64,000 bases of DNA from assembly GCA_018303845.1 (NCBI GenBank), contig JAGVXH010000004.1, positions 1-64,000 on the forward strand, written 5' to 3'. Shown here piece after piece: positions 19,058-28,802 of this stretch. The position numbers and the translations under genes were made by a program. Below the pieces are notes generated by a model. The model was not told the origin of the DNA. It saw only the letters and a list, made by a program, of their open reading frames with translations, and searched no databases. The stretch's first letter is position 1. Each line of letters begins with the position of its first letter. This stretch comes from Candidatus Pacearchaeota archaeon. GTDB lineage: Archaea > Nanobdellota > Nanobdellia > Pacearchaeales > GW2011-AR1.

Positions 19058-21055
19058 AGGAAATTTTTTACAAAGCTCTATAACTTTTTTCTTAACTCTC
19101 TTCAAGACGTCTTCACTGTCATAATTTTCAAGAACATCCGCAATCATTCCAGCAATCTCTTTCATTTCATTCTCCTTCATCCCTCTAGTTGTAATAAATG
19201 GAGTACCAAGTCTAATCCCACTAGGGTTAAAGGGACTTCTAGTTTCTCCGGGAATCGTATTTTTATTAAGAGTTATGTTCGCAGAATCAAGCGCATTTTC
19301 AGCCTCTTTGCCCGCACACTTCATATTACTCAAATCAATAAGTATCAAATGATTATCAGTTCCTCCACTAACCAAACTTAAACCAAGTCTCTTCAATTCT
19401 TCAGCCAAAACTTTAGCATTTTTTACAACCTGATTGCCATATTCCTTAAAACTATCCGAAGAAGCTTCTCCTAAAGCAACTGCAATAGCAGCTGTAGTAT
19501 TATTGTGAGGACCGCCCTGAAGCCCGGGAAAAACAGCTTTATCTATCTGCTTAGCATACCTTTCTTTACACATAATCATAGCACCACGAGGACCTCTAAG
19601 TGTTTTATGAGTCGTTGTAGTTACAACATCCACAAACGGAAACGGAGAAGGATGATTCCCTGAAACAATCAGCCCAGCAACATGCGAAATATCTGCCATG
19701 CAAATAGCTCCAACCTCTTTAGAGATTTCAGCAAATTTCTCAAAGTCAATTTTTCTAGGATATGCGGTGGCGCCACAAACAATTATTTTAGGTTTTTCCT
19801 TCAATGCAAGAGCCCGAATTTTTTTATAATCTAAAAGACCAGTTTCAACATCTACCCCATAATGTACAAAATTATAAACCTGCCCAGTAAAACTAGCAAA
19901 ATGTCCATGTGTTAAATGCCCCCCTTCAGTCAAACTCATGCTCATAATTTTATCACCAGGTTTAACAAAAGCAGAATAAACTTCCAAGTTAGCAGGAGAG
20001 CCAGAATAAGGTTGAACATTCACGTGCTCTGCATTAAACAATTTCTTTGCTCTCTTAATTGCAAGTGTTTCAATTTTGTCAATAATCTTATTTCCACCAT
20101 AATATCTTTTCCCCGGATATCCTTCAGAATACTTATTCGTTAAAATGGAACCCATGGCCGTTAAGACAGCTTTGCTAACATAATTTTCCGAAGGAATAAG
20201 TTCAAGAGATTCTTCTAATCTCTCTTTTTCTTCATCAATCAATTTATCTATTTCCAAATCAGCATAAGAAAATTTTTCAATATTATAGAACCTTTCGAGA
20301 GTCCCCTCTTCCATCCATTTACACCCTAATTCATAATCCTCAACGGTATCAAACTCCATCCACCCTCGCTTTACCCGAACAGCTCTAACATCCAATCCCT
20401 TGTCTATTAATTCTTGCATAAAGTCAGTCATATAAGCCTTCTTAAAAGATTTAGAAGTATGCCAAGGAGTCTCCCATGATTCCTTAACTGCATTATCATA
20501 AATTTTTTCAATTATAGGGAGTGCGCCCCTGGAGAATTTTATCATCCCGACATACCGAGCATCCATATCTTTTTCAGGAGGGTTTGATACTCCAAGAGAA
20601 ATCATTTTATCATTCTCCCCAATAATAAAGCTTTCCGAATCTTCCTTCCAACTTCCAATTCTAGCAGTCCAATAATCCTTCCAATCCTCATCGCCAACAA
20701 TTCCAACATCAGCATCAGTTTCCATTAATTTCCTCAAAATTCTAGATTCAAATAAAACATCTCCATAAGAAAGAATAATATCATCATCAAACTCATCTCT
20801 AGCCTTAAATAATCCAACAACCATATGTGTATCATAATCAGTCTCATCAATATACCTAACTCCAGGAACCTGAATTTTTTCTGCAAGATGTTTCCTAACA
20901 ATAATAATATCATTAATCCCACAAGCACGAAAAGTCTCAACTTGCCTCTCAACCAAACTCTTCTCCGCAAATTCCAACATACATTTAGGAAGATTTTTGG
21001 TGTACTTCCCCAATCGAGTTCCCATCCCGCCAGCAAGAATTATAGCTTTAACCAT
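19049..21055 (-). CDS. Fusion: Cj1416-like cytidylyltransferase domain + serine hydroxymethyltransferase
   Basis: N-terminal IILAGGMGTRLGKYTKNLPKCMLEF...AYMTDFMQELID...GWMEFDTVED; C-terminal SHMT LIPSENYVSKAVL, YPGKRYYGG, VTTTTHKTLRGPRGA, FPGLQGGPHNN. Confidence 0.9.
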   Translation of the reverse strand: MVKAIILAGGMGTRLGKYTKNLPKCMLEFAEKSLVERQVETFRACGINDIIIVRKHLAEKIQVPGVRYIDETDYDTHMVVGLFKARDEFDDDIILSYGDVLFESRILRKLMETDADVGIVGDEDWKDYWTARIGSWKEDSESFIIGENDKMISLGVSNPPEKDMDARYVGMIKFSRGALPIIEKIYDNAVKESWETPWHTSKSFKKAYMTDFMQELIDKGLDVRAVRVKRGWMEFDTVEDYELGCKWMEEGTLERFYNIEKFSYADLEIDKLIDEEKERLEESLELIPSENYVSKAVLTAMGSILTNKYSEGYPGKRYYGGNKIIDKIETLAIKRAKKLFNAEHVNVQPYSGSPANLEVYSAFVKPGDKIMSMSLTEGGHLTHGHFASFTGQVYNFVHYGVDVETGLLDYKKIRALALKEKPKIIVCGATAYPRKIDFEKFAEISKEVGAICMADISHVAGLIVSGNHPSPFPFVDVVTTTTHKTLRGPRGAMIMCKERYAKQIDKAVFPGLQGGPHNNTTAAIAVALGEASSDSFKEYGNQVVKNAKVLAEELKRLGLSLVSGGTDNHLILIDLSNMKCAGKEAENALDSANITLNKNTIPGETRSPFNPSGIRLGTPFITTRGMKENEMKEIAGMIADVLENYDSEDVLKRVKKKVIELCKKFPLD

Positions 21056-21633
21056 TCCTTAGAACCCCCATTCTCTAAAAATTTATCAACCACCTTATCA
21101 TAAATTTTCTCATCTCTTTCAGGATGCCACATAATTCCAATAACTTTCTTGTCAGAGTGATAAATCCCCTCGATACTTCCATCTTCCCCAAGGGCGAAAA
21201 CTTTCAACCCCTTTCCTAGCCCAGATTTATGAAATCCAAGATCATGATAACTATTTACATTTTCTTTAGCCCCATTAATTTCAACATAATGGTTTTTGGC
21301 AACATGCCCCTCTATTCTCTCCAATTTCCCGCCAAAAAACAAATTAATAAATTGCATTCCCTTGCAAATTCCCAAAACAGGAATATTCTTATCTATGGCA
21401 GTTTGCAAAAGTTGCGTCTCTACATAATTTCTATTTTTAGAATCAGCCCCTCCAGATAGTATCAAAAAATCAGGATTCAATTCAAAATATTTCCCAACAT
21501 TTTTCATAGAATTTGGAATCGCAACAAGTATAACATCTTTTTTCCCAAAATAAGAAGAATAAGCCGACTCTAAAACATCAATGGAATTTCCAAAATTATT
21601 TTCTTCCTCTCGTTGACTTATCAAGGCTATCAT
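21040..21633 (-). CDS. Class I glutamine-amidotransferase-like hydrolase (Cj1417/peptidase C26-like)
   Basis: ILSGGADS, LGICKGMQ nucleophile elbow, NSYHDLGF, GIMWHPERD. Confidence 0.85.
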   Translation of the reverse strand: MIALISQREEENNFGNSIDVLESAYSSYFGKKDVILVAIPNSMKNVGKYFELNPDFLILSGGADSKNRNYVETQLLQTAIDKNIPVLGICKGMQFINLFFGGKLERIEGHVAKNHYVEINGAKENVNSYHDLGFHKSGLGKGLKVFALGEDGSIEGIYHSDKKVIGIMWHPERDEKIYDKVVDKFLENGGSKEWLKL

Positions 21634-21678
21634 ATTATAAAAACCCCATAAATATATTTAAATCTTTATCAATCCCCA

Positions 21679-24039
21679 TCAAGCCCAAATCCTCCCACTC
21701 TCGCAATCCAGCGTCACCTTAGCCCCATCAATCAACTTATCATAAATAACCCCGCATCCAATAGCCGCAGGAAGCCCAAACTCTGCACACCGAATCGACA
21801 TATGAGAAGCAACTCCACCATATTTAGTGATAAGTCCAGCGATCCCCTTAGTAAAAATCCAGTCATATCCAGGATCCCCACTTTCAATCAAGACAATCTT
21901 ATTCTTTATGTGGAATTTCCTCTCATTCACGTTCTTTAAATTAACCACGTTCTTTGTTATCTTTTTATTGGTAATATAATTAGGCTTAGGAGAATATTCT
22001 TTAACAACATCCAAATCCTTTTCGGTAAAAATTATAGAAGGTAAAAATAACTTATCATTAATAGCTTTTCTTTTTTTATTCATAGAAATATTTCTTTTCC
22101 AATAATTCGTCAAGCCATTCCTATTTTTTATATTAGCAAAAATATCTTCAATAGAAAGAAAAGACATTTCTTTTCTCGTAAATCCCATTTCTTTACCCGC
22201 AATGGCAATTAGCTCAATAGCGTCACTCAAATTCTTTGTAAATTCAAATTTAGATAGTTCTCTAGCTTTAGTGGCATTCTCTATAAAATTAAATAAAAAT
22301 TTAGCATCAAACTTTAGGCCAGATTTTTTCAATGCAGCGTTAACACTACTCTCCGATTTTTTAGATAAACAAAATCTTTTGCTCTTCGCTTCTTGCATAT
22401 GAATACCATGACTAACTTCTAAGAGAGATTTGTTCTGGTCATATCTTTTGCTGGTTATATCATAAGTTCCAGGTCGCAAATGTCCATATTTTTTCAAGAA
22501 AGATTCTTCATCTAATTTCCCCTTTACTAGTTTATTAAAATCATTACTAAACTCTGTGGCAACAGTATTAATCGATTCAAAAAACGAATCAGCCTCTTCT
22601 CTAGAGAGGGCGCCCTCATCACAAAGAGACTTTAACAAAATTTTTCCAATAAACCCGAGTCTTGCAAGTCTAGAAAATTGTACAGTCCCATGTTCTTTGC
22701 ATTCATTTAATAAAATTTTAGCATAATCTAAAACCTGAAATACAATATCCTTTTCATAAATAATTTTTATTTTATTTCTAGTCTTAGATAAATCTTTAGA
22801 AGAGGAAATGTCATTTTCTATGTTTTTTTTAGAATTGATTATCAAAGAATTGGTAAGGCACATTAGGGCATTCTTTAATTCCCTAATCTCCTGTTCATTA
22901 AAATTTTTAGCACGCAAATTCTCAAATTTTTTCTCCAAAGAAAAATCATAACAAGTAAACAAAATATTGAATTCAACCTTATCCTGATATTCGGGATTAC
23001 TAGCCAGACTGTCCAAATAATAATTTACTAATTTTCTTCTCAATCCAGGAGAAATATCTTTTGGGACAAAAGAATTAAAGGTTCTTCTAACATCAACATA
23101 GGGTTTGTTTCCAAATAAATAAACTAATCTTCCATCTCCAACATCGTAATACCCTTGAGTCTGTCGAGCAATACTCCAAGCCCTTTCGGTTATAATATAA
23201 TTATAAAGAGAATAATCTAGTAATCCAGAAGAGTCCCCGATTATTTCAGCGGGATTCCAATCCGGCATATCTGCCAAAATTGTGTGATTACCCTCTAGCC
23301 CTTTAATTTTTTTATTTAATTTCCTAAAACCTTTCTTTATTTCCTCAATTTTTTTAAAATACACTTCATCCCCGAATTTAATATTTTTAGTAACAAGTGG
23401 CCTAGCTTGAAAAATTATAACATCAAAATTTTTATTAATTCCAAATTCTATATCTATAAGGCTAGAATTAAATAAATTCTCTATCTCCCTAACGGATTCA
23501 ATCAATTTGTCAAATATTTTGTTGCCTATTCTTTTGCAATTCCTTATAATTTTTATTGATTTATTTTCAATTCCAGATGTAACACTTTCGGTAGAGCCAC
23601 TAGAGTCATCATAATTAATAATATAATAAGGAGCTCCATTTTCACTTCCGCGAGTAAAAACAACCCCACTCATAATAATTTCTCCAGACTGATTTTGCAC
23701 TAAGACTTGATTAAAGGCACTTTGGGATTTTTTATTATGATAAGATTTTATGACTTTTACTATAGCTTCTTTAATTTCCCGAACATTTTGAGAATCTACA
23801 TTCAAAACAGAGTCAAAGAATCCAGCCATAGAACTCTCAGCAGTATCCTCGGAAATAGCCGAACTTCTAACAACTATCCTATCTCCAAATTTCTTTTTTA
23901 TGTGTTTTACTATACTTTCTGGATTATTTCTCCAAGCAGATTCACTAAAAAAAAACGAGGGCTCAATAATGGATTTCTTCAATCTTTTTTCCAATATCTT
24001 TAAGGTGTTGGCCTTAGTGGAAAACTTTTCATATTGCAT
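21679..24039 (-). CDS. PEP-synthase-like phosphotransferase, candidate L-glutamine kinase (Cj1418-like)
   Basis: N-terminal VRSSAISEDTAESSMAGFFDSVLNV (PPDK/PEPS ATP-grasp); C-terminal swivelling His domain GLITKYGGVASHMSIRCAEFGLPAAIGCG. Confidence 0.8.
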   Translation of the reverse strand: MQYEKFSTKANTLKILEKRLKKSIIEPSFFFSESAWRNNPESIVKHIKKKFGDRIVVRSSAISEDTAESSMAGFFDSVLNVDSQNVREIKEAIVKVIKSYHNKKSQSAFNQVLVQNQSGEIIMSGVVFTRGSENGAPYYIINYDDSSGSTESVTSGIENKSIKIIRNCKRIGNKIFDKLIESVREIENLFNSSLIDIEFGINKNFDVIIFQARPLVTKNIKFGDEVYFKKIEEIKKGFRKLNKKIKGLEGNHTILADMPDWNPAEIIGDSSGLLDYSLYNYIITERAWSIARQTQGYYDVGDGRLVYLFGNKPYVDVRRTFNSFVPKDISPGLRRKLVNYYLDSLASNPEYQDKVEFNILFTCYDFSLEKKFENLRAKNFNEQEIRELKNALMCLTNSLIINSKKNIENDISSSKDLSKTRNKIKIIYEKDIVFQVLDYAKILLNECKEHGTVQFSRLARLGFIGKILLKSLCDEGALSREEADSFFESINTVATEFSNDFNKLVKGKLDEESFLKKYGHLRPGTYDITSKRYDQNKSLLEVSHGIHMQEAKSKRFCLSKKSESSVNAALKKSGLKFDAKFLFNFIENATKARELSKFEFTKNLSDAIELIAIAGKEMGFTRKEMSFLSIEDIFANIKNRNGLTNYWKRNISMNKKRKAINDKLFLPSIIFTEKDLDVVKEYSPKPNYITNKKITKNVVNLKNVNERKFHIKNKIVLIESGDPGYDWIFTKGIAGLITKYGGVASHMSIRCAEFGLPAAIGCGVIYDKLIDGAKVTLDCESGRIWA

Positions 24040-24135
24040 TTAATAATTATGTATAATTACTTTTTAAATATTATTATAATCAATTTTTTCATCAAAACTC
24101 CATAATCTTAAAAAACAGCAAATCCTAAAACATTT

Positions 24136-25521
24136 ATGAAAAAACCAAATATTATTTTTATAATGATTGACGCTCTAAGGGCAAGAAATTTAGGTTGTTA
24201 TGGATATGATAGAAATACCTCTCCAAATATAGATACGCTTTCAAAACAAGGAACAAGATTCACAAATGCATTTTCTACCAATAATTCTACTAATAAATCG
24301 TTGATGGCAATGCTTTCTGGAAGGCATATTCCACTAGACAAAGAAAAAAATATTTTAGTTACCAAGTCGGAATTAAATTCATTTTCAAACTCAGGCGGGA
24401 AATTCCTATCAGAAAGATTAAAAGAACATGGCTATAAAACTTATTGGTTAAATGATTTATACGGATGGCAAAAGAGAGGATTTGATTTTTATTTTTCAAA
24501 TAATAAAAAAAATCAACCCATATCCCTTTTTCAAAACATAAAAGATTCATCAAGATTAAGATCAGTGACAAGAACCTTTTTTCATTATATGCCTAAAAAA
24601 ATGTCAGACAATATAAAATTAAAATATGGAAGAAACAACGGAGAAATGGCAACGGAAAAAGCAATCCAAATAATTAAGGAAGAAAAAGATCCATTCTTTT
24701 TATGGATATATTACAATAGCCCACATATACCATATAATCCAAAGCAATTTACAAATAAATTTGTAGCACCAAAAACAAAGAATTATTTCTTTAAGGAACT
24801 AAAAAAGCACAAAATAAAAAAAGAAATGGTAGGATTTTTCAAAGGAGCATTCTCAAAATATGCAACATTTGAAGATATAATCGCAAGGTACGATTCAGCA
24901 ATTTATCATGATGATTATTTGATAGGGCAAGTAATAGAAGCACTAAAGGAAAAGGGGATTTTTGACAACACGTACATATTCCTATTCTCAGATCATGGAG
25001 AAAGTTTTGATACACAAAATGTGTTCTTTAGTCACCATGGATTATATGACGTATGCACAAATTTCCCACTTATAGTCACAGGTCCAACAATCCCAAAAAA
25101 TAAAATTAACGAGTCATTCGTAAAGCATGAAGATATGGTTCCGACAATTTTGGATTTATTAAAAATAAGATATTCTTCATTAGAGTTTGACGGCAATAAT
25201 CTTTTATCAAAAGAAAAATTAAGTTATACCACAGCAGAAGAAGCAGGTTATCAGAATAAGAGGTCGATAAGGACAAAGGACTTCAAATATATAGAACCAG
25301 TTTCAAAAGAAGATGTTGTCTGCGAACTTTGCAATGAAATTCACGGAGGAAAGTTAGAGCTTTATGATTTAAAAAAAGATCCTGAAGAAAAAAATAACAT
25401 AGCCAGCGAAGATACCAGCACACTTACTGAAATGAAAACTCTATTGGAAAAACATTTGAAAGAGGAAAAACAAATTAACGAAAGGAGAAGGATAGCACAT
25501 AAGTTGAAAAATTCTAATTAA
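24136..25521 (+). CDS. Sulfatase/alkaline-phosphatase-superfamily protein
   Basis: PNIIFIMIDALRARNLGCYGYDRNTSPNID, LFSDHGESFD, LYDLKKDPEEKNNIA. Confidence 0.9.
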   Translation: MKKPNIIFIMIDALRARNLGCYGYDRNTSPNIDTLSKQGTRFTNAFSTNNSTNKSLMAMLSGRHIPLDKEKNILVTKSELNSFSNSGGKFLSERLKEHGYKTYWLNDLYGWQKRGFDFYFSNNKKNQPISLFQNIKDSSRLRSVTRTFFHYMPKKMSDNIKLKYGRNNGEMATEKAIQIIKEEKDPFFLWIYYNSPHIPYNPKQFTNKFVAPKTKNYFFKELKKHKIKKEMVGFFKGAFSKYATFEDIIARYDSAIYHDDYLIGQVIEALKEKGIFDNTYIFLFSDHGESFDTQNVFFSHHGLYDVCTNFPLIVTGPTIPKNKINESFVKHEDMVPTILDLLKIRYSSLEFDGNNLLSKEKLSYTTAEEAGYQNKRSIRTKDFKYIEPVSKEDVVCELCNEIHGGKLELYDLKKDPEEKNNIASEDTSTLTEMKTLLEKHLKEEKQINERRRIAHKLKNSN

Positions 25522-26215
25522 TTTTCTTGGCTTTAATGTGATAAAATCCACCAAGAAAATTGGGAAACATTTTCGCGATCAGGAATTGCATCTTTTTGGA
25601 CAAAAACAATCCCAGGCTAGCTCCAATAAATAATTTTAACTTGGTTACAAATGAAATATCTTTTCTAATATCAGAAAATCTAGCGCTAATAATTTTAGGG
25701 GCAATAATATTATCAACAATCTCAAACCCATTCTCCTCCAGTATACATTTCAAATAAGAATAATTTATTCTTCTAACATGATGTTCCCCATCTGGCGTCA
25801 TATTGGGCTGTCCTAAATATAAAATCCCATTCTTTTTTAGACTCTTATTTATCTCGCTTAAAACAATAGAGGGGAAGTGGATATGCTCAAGAAATTCATT
25901 GCAAATAACAAAATCATAATTTCCATCCCGTGTGGGCCAACTATCCCTCATTAGGTCGCACTTTATAGTCTTGAATCCAAACTTGTTCCGAGCTAATTTT
26001 AAGCCAGAATCACTTACGTCAATAAGCGTGACATTTTTCAGTCCAAAATAGTCACTAAGCTGTCCGCTTCCACCTGCAACATCTAAAACCTCTTTTCCTT
26101 TTCCAAAGTTATAAAATTTTTTAACTAGCCCATATAAATTATCATAGTATGCCTTTCTTCCTTCAATAGAATTTTCCCAGTAATTTTCATAATCATATAC
26201 CATCAAGGAAAACAA
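25514..26215 (-). CDS. Class I SAM-dependent methyltransferase
   Basis: VLDVAGGSGQLSDYFG; DFVICNEFLEHI. Confidence 0.85.
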   Translation of the reverse strand: MFSLMVYDYENYWENSIEGRKAYYDNLYGLVKKFYNFGKGKEVLDVAGGSGQLSDYFGLKNVTLIDVSDSGLKLARNKFGFKTIKCDLMRDSWPTRDGNYDFVICNEFLEHIHFPSIVLSEINKSLKKNGILYLGQPNMTPDGEHHVRRINYSYLKCILEENGFEIVDNIIAPKIISARFSDIRKDISFVTKLKLFIGASLGLFLSKKMQFLIAKMFPNFLGGFYHIKAKKIN

Positions 26216-26243
26216 TTAATATTATTAATAAGTCTTCCCGTGC

Positions 26244-26474
26244 CTAGATATATCCCAATTTCTTTAACTTCTTCTTTATATCCTCTTCGGTCACTTCAGA
26301 AAATTCTTTATCGTCATAAGACAAAACTTGCCTAAGAATATAAGACACATATGCCGACACAGAAGGTAGCCCTGTTCCTTTTATTTTTTCTTTAATTAGT
26401 ACAATTAAGGGAAGAGGAAGTGAGATAGTTCCATATTTAACTTTATTATCAGCACTTCTTTTTTCCTTTTTCAT
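26244..26474 (-). CDS. Small RHH-like protein with C-terminal KKKLKKLGYI
   Basis: 76 aa, YGTISLPLPLIVLIKEKIKGTGLPSVSAYVSYILRQVL; related to 14477-14674. Confidence 0.55.
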   Translation of the reverse strand: MKKEKRSADNKVKYGTISLPLPLIVLIKEKIKGTGLPSVSAYVSYILRQVLSYDDKEFSEVTEEDIKKKLKKLGYI

Positions 26475-26609
26475 GGTACTATAACCAGATATGGATATAA
26501 AAGATTTGTGGATTTAAAAAATATTTGCAATACAGTGGCATATGCCGCTTTTTTGTACACAATCTAAAAAAATAAGTTTTACCAATCATATTCTACTTAG
26601 AATGACATA

Positions 26610-27158
26610 CTATTTTTGAGTATTCACGAAATCAACAACAGGATAATAATCATGTGTAAAGTCATAATCTCTTTGTCCAATCATTTTCAAATTAAGTTTT
26701 TTTAGAATTTTCAAAGTATCATTATTGAAAGACCACCATCCGGGAACAAATTCTTTTGGAGTCACGCCGATTTCTTTTTTCATCCAATAATAAGAGTTTT
26801 TCAAAATTTTTTCTTGTTCTTGAAAGGACATATTCTCCATAACCAGACAGAGATGCGCATGTAGTTCCAGTCTTTGCCCATGACTGATCATCCAAAGATA
26901 TCTTTCCTTCATAATTTTTGACAAGTCAGAGGTAGACATTTTAATATTAAAAAAAGATTTATAATAATCTATATTTTCAGGGGTCATAACATACCATCTA
27001 GAAACTCTGCCGCGAGCTACTTCCTTTTTGATTTCATTCCATACGGAATCAATCATAATAGCTTCGGTGTGAACTGTAAGCGGTTTGAATCTTATTACAG
27101 TCCATTCGTAAAATTTTCTAAAAATAGAAAAAATATTTCTTTGAAGTTTCATATTCAA
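26610..27158 (-). CDS. Polysaccharide-deacetylase-like protein
   Basis: LELHAHLCLVMENM...VPGWWSFNNDTLKILKKLNLKMIGQRDYDFTHDY; intact paralog of 13909-14427. Confidence 0.6.
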   Translation of the reverse strand: MNMKLQRNIFSIFRKFYEWTVIRFKPLTVHTEAIMIDSVWNEIKKEVARGRVSRWYVMTPENIDYYKSFFNIKMSTSDLSKIMKERYLWMISHGQRLELHAHLCLVMENMSFQEQEKILKNSYYWMKKEIGVTPKEFVPGWWSFNNDTLKILKKLNLKMIGQRDYDFTHDYYPVVDFVNTQK

Positions 27159-27253
27159 ATAAGAAAAAAAGTATTTATAAGTATTTATAAATTTAAAATT
27201 GCAGGAAAACCTTATAAAGTTCCATCTTTCTTAAAAAGTCAATTTAAAATAAA

Positions 27254-28162
27254 ATGAACAAAAAAATAAATGCATTTAAGGAATTAAAACAATTCGAAAT
27301 TTGCACGGGGATTGGCTGTAAAAATATGTGCAAGTATTGTCCACAAGACACAATTATAGAAGCATATAAATGCAGGGAAAAAATGATGAGTTTGAATACA
27401 TTTAAAGTTTGTGTAGATCAAATACCAAAACACATAAGGATAGTATTTGGAGGGATGTCCGAACCATTCCTGAACAAAGATTGTATAAAGATGGTGGAAT
27501 ATGTGCACGAAAAAGGATACAAGATAGATATTTTTACAACTGGGGTAGGAATAAAAAAGAAAGATATAGAATTGTTTAAAAGAATACCATTTCATGCATT
27601 CGAATTACATCTACCAGACAACGACGGGAATACAACAATTGAACCAACAGAAGAATATTTAGATATTGTTAAGGGAATTAGAAAAAATGTTCCGAATATG
27701 GAATATAAGATGTTCGGGAAACCCCATTTTAAAATTCAAAAAGCATTAGGAGAGGAGATAGAAGATCTCTCAAGAATTCTTCATAATAGGGCCGGAAATA
27801 ATATTCACATGAAGAGCCAATATTGTGCAGGAATAATAGAATGCAGATACGCAGGAAAATTTCTTAATAACAATGTCCTTCTACCCAACGGAGACATAAC
27901 ACTTTGTGATATGGATTACGGTTTGAAATATGTTTTTGGGAATTTAATAGAAACTCCATATAAAGAATTATTAGATTCCGAAAAGTTTCAAAAATTTATA
28001 AAAATTTTGAATACAAATAACGGAGAAATTCTTTGCAGACATTGCGCTTATGTTAGAAGGATGAACACTCAATTAGATAGAATAAGGGCGAGATGGGATG
28101 ATAGTAGTACAAAAATGAAAATTTATAAAATTTACAAAAAAGCAAGAAAAATATTAAAATAA
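27254..28162 (+). CDS. Radical SAM/SPASM protein
   Basis: CKNMCKYC (CxxxCxxC); C-terminal LPNGDITLCDMD...CRHC. Confidence 0.88.
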   Translation: MNKKINAFKELKQFEICTGIGCKNMCKYCPQDTIIEAYKCREKMMSLNTFKVCVDQIPKHIRIVFGGMSEPFLNKDCIKMVEYVHEKGYKIDIFTTGVGIKKKDIELFKRIPFHAFELHLPDNDGNTTIEPTEEYLDIVKGIRKNVPNMEYKMFGKPHFKIQKALGEEIEDLSRILHNRAGNNIHMKSQYCAGIIECRYAGKFLNNNVLLPNGDITLCDMDYGLKYVFGNLIETPYKELLDSEKFQKFIKILNTNNGEILCRHCAYVRRMNTQLDRIRARWDDSSTKMKIYKIYKKARKILK

Positions 28163-28168
28163 ATTTAA

Positions 28169-28801
28169 CTAATTCTTTTTTGCTTTAATTATTAAAACTT
28201 CTCCTAATGAGGGGGGGCATTTTGTCAAAAGTATTTTTGAATGAGTAACGATTCCATTAGAAGTGATATCCTCAATATCAAAGCCACTCACCGTGAGAAC
28301 TTCACAAATAGATTTCAGATTAAAATCATTTTGATGTTTTTCTGGATCTTGTTGATGTTCAGAATCCCACGCAATAGAACAGTATGCAGGGAGTTGACCA
28401 AACAGCATTTTAATTCGATTTACAAAAGAACAAACATTGGGAACGGTAACAATTAATATTCCTTTCCGTTTTAATACTCTGTGGAATTCTCTCGCAGTTC
28501 TATATGGATTATTCAGATGTTCCATTACCTCGCCAGCAATTACGATATCAACTTCTTCGTTGTTCAGGGGGATTCTATCTCGGTTTAAGTCGCATATCAA
28601 ATCAGGATTAGCCTCTTTTACAATATCTAATTTTAAAACTTTCTTCGCATTAATAGTATCCGATAAGGCAAGGTTATTTACCCCAATATCCAAGATTATC
28701 TTTAACTTCGCATTTCCTATAAACTTTCCTACAAGTTCAATCCTTTTTTCGCTTTGTTCGTTTAATACTTTTTTATTAGAATTTTTCACTTTGTTTGCCA
28801 T
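28169..28801 (-). CDS. Class I SAM-dependent methyltransferase
   Basis: ILDIGVNNLALS; VDIVIAGEVMEHLNNPYRTAREFHRVLKRKG. Confidence 0.85.
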   Translation of the reverse strand: MANKVKNSNKKVLNEQSEKRIELVGKFIGNAKLKIILDIGVNNLALSDTINAKKVLKLDIVKEANPDLICDLNRDRIPLNNEEVDIVIAGEVMEHLNNPYRTAREFHRVLKRKGILIVTVPNVCSFVNRIKMLFGQLPAYCSIAWDSEHQQDPEKHQNDFNLKSICEVLTVSGFDIEDITSNGIVTHSKILLTKCPPSLGEVLIIKAKKN

Positions 28802-28802
28802 G

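Noticed and set aside
26540-26570. GTGGCATATGCCGC palindrome as a regulatory site
   Set aside because: Single short palindrome with no second copy seen; insufficient support.
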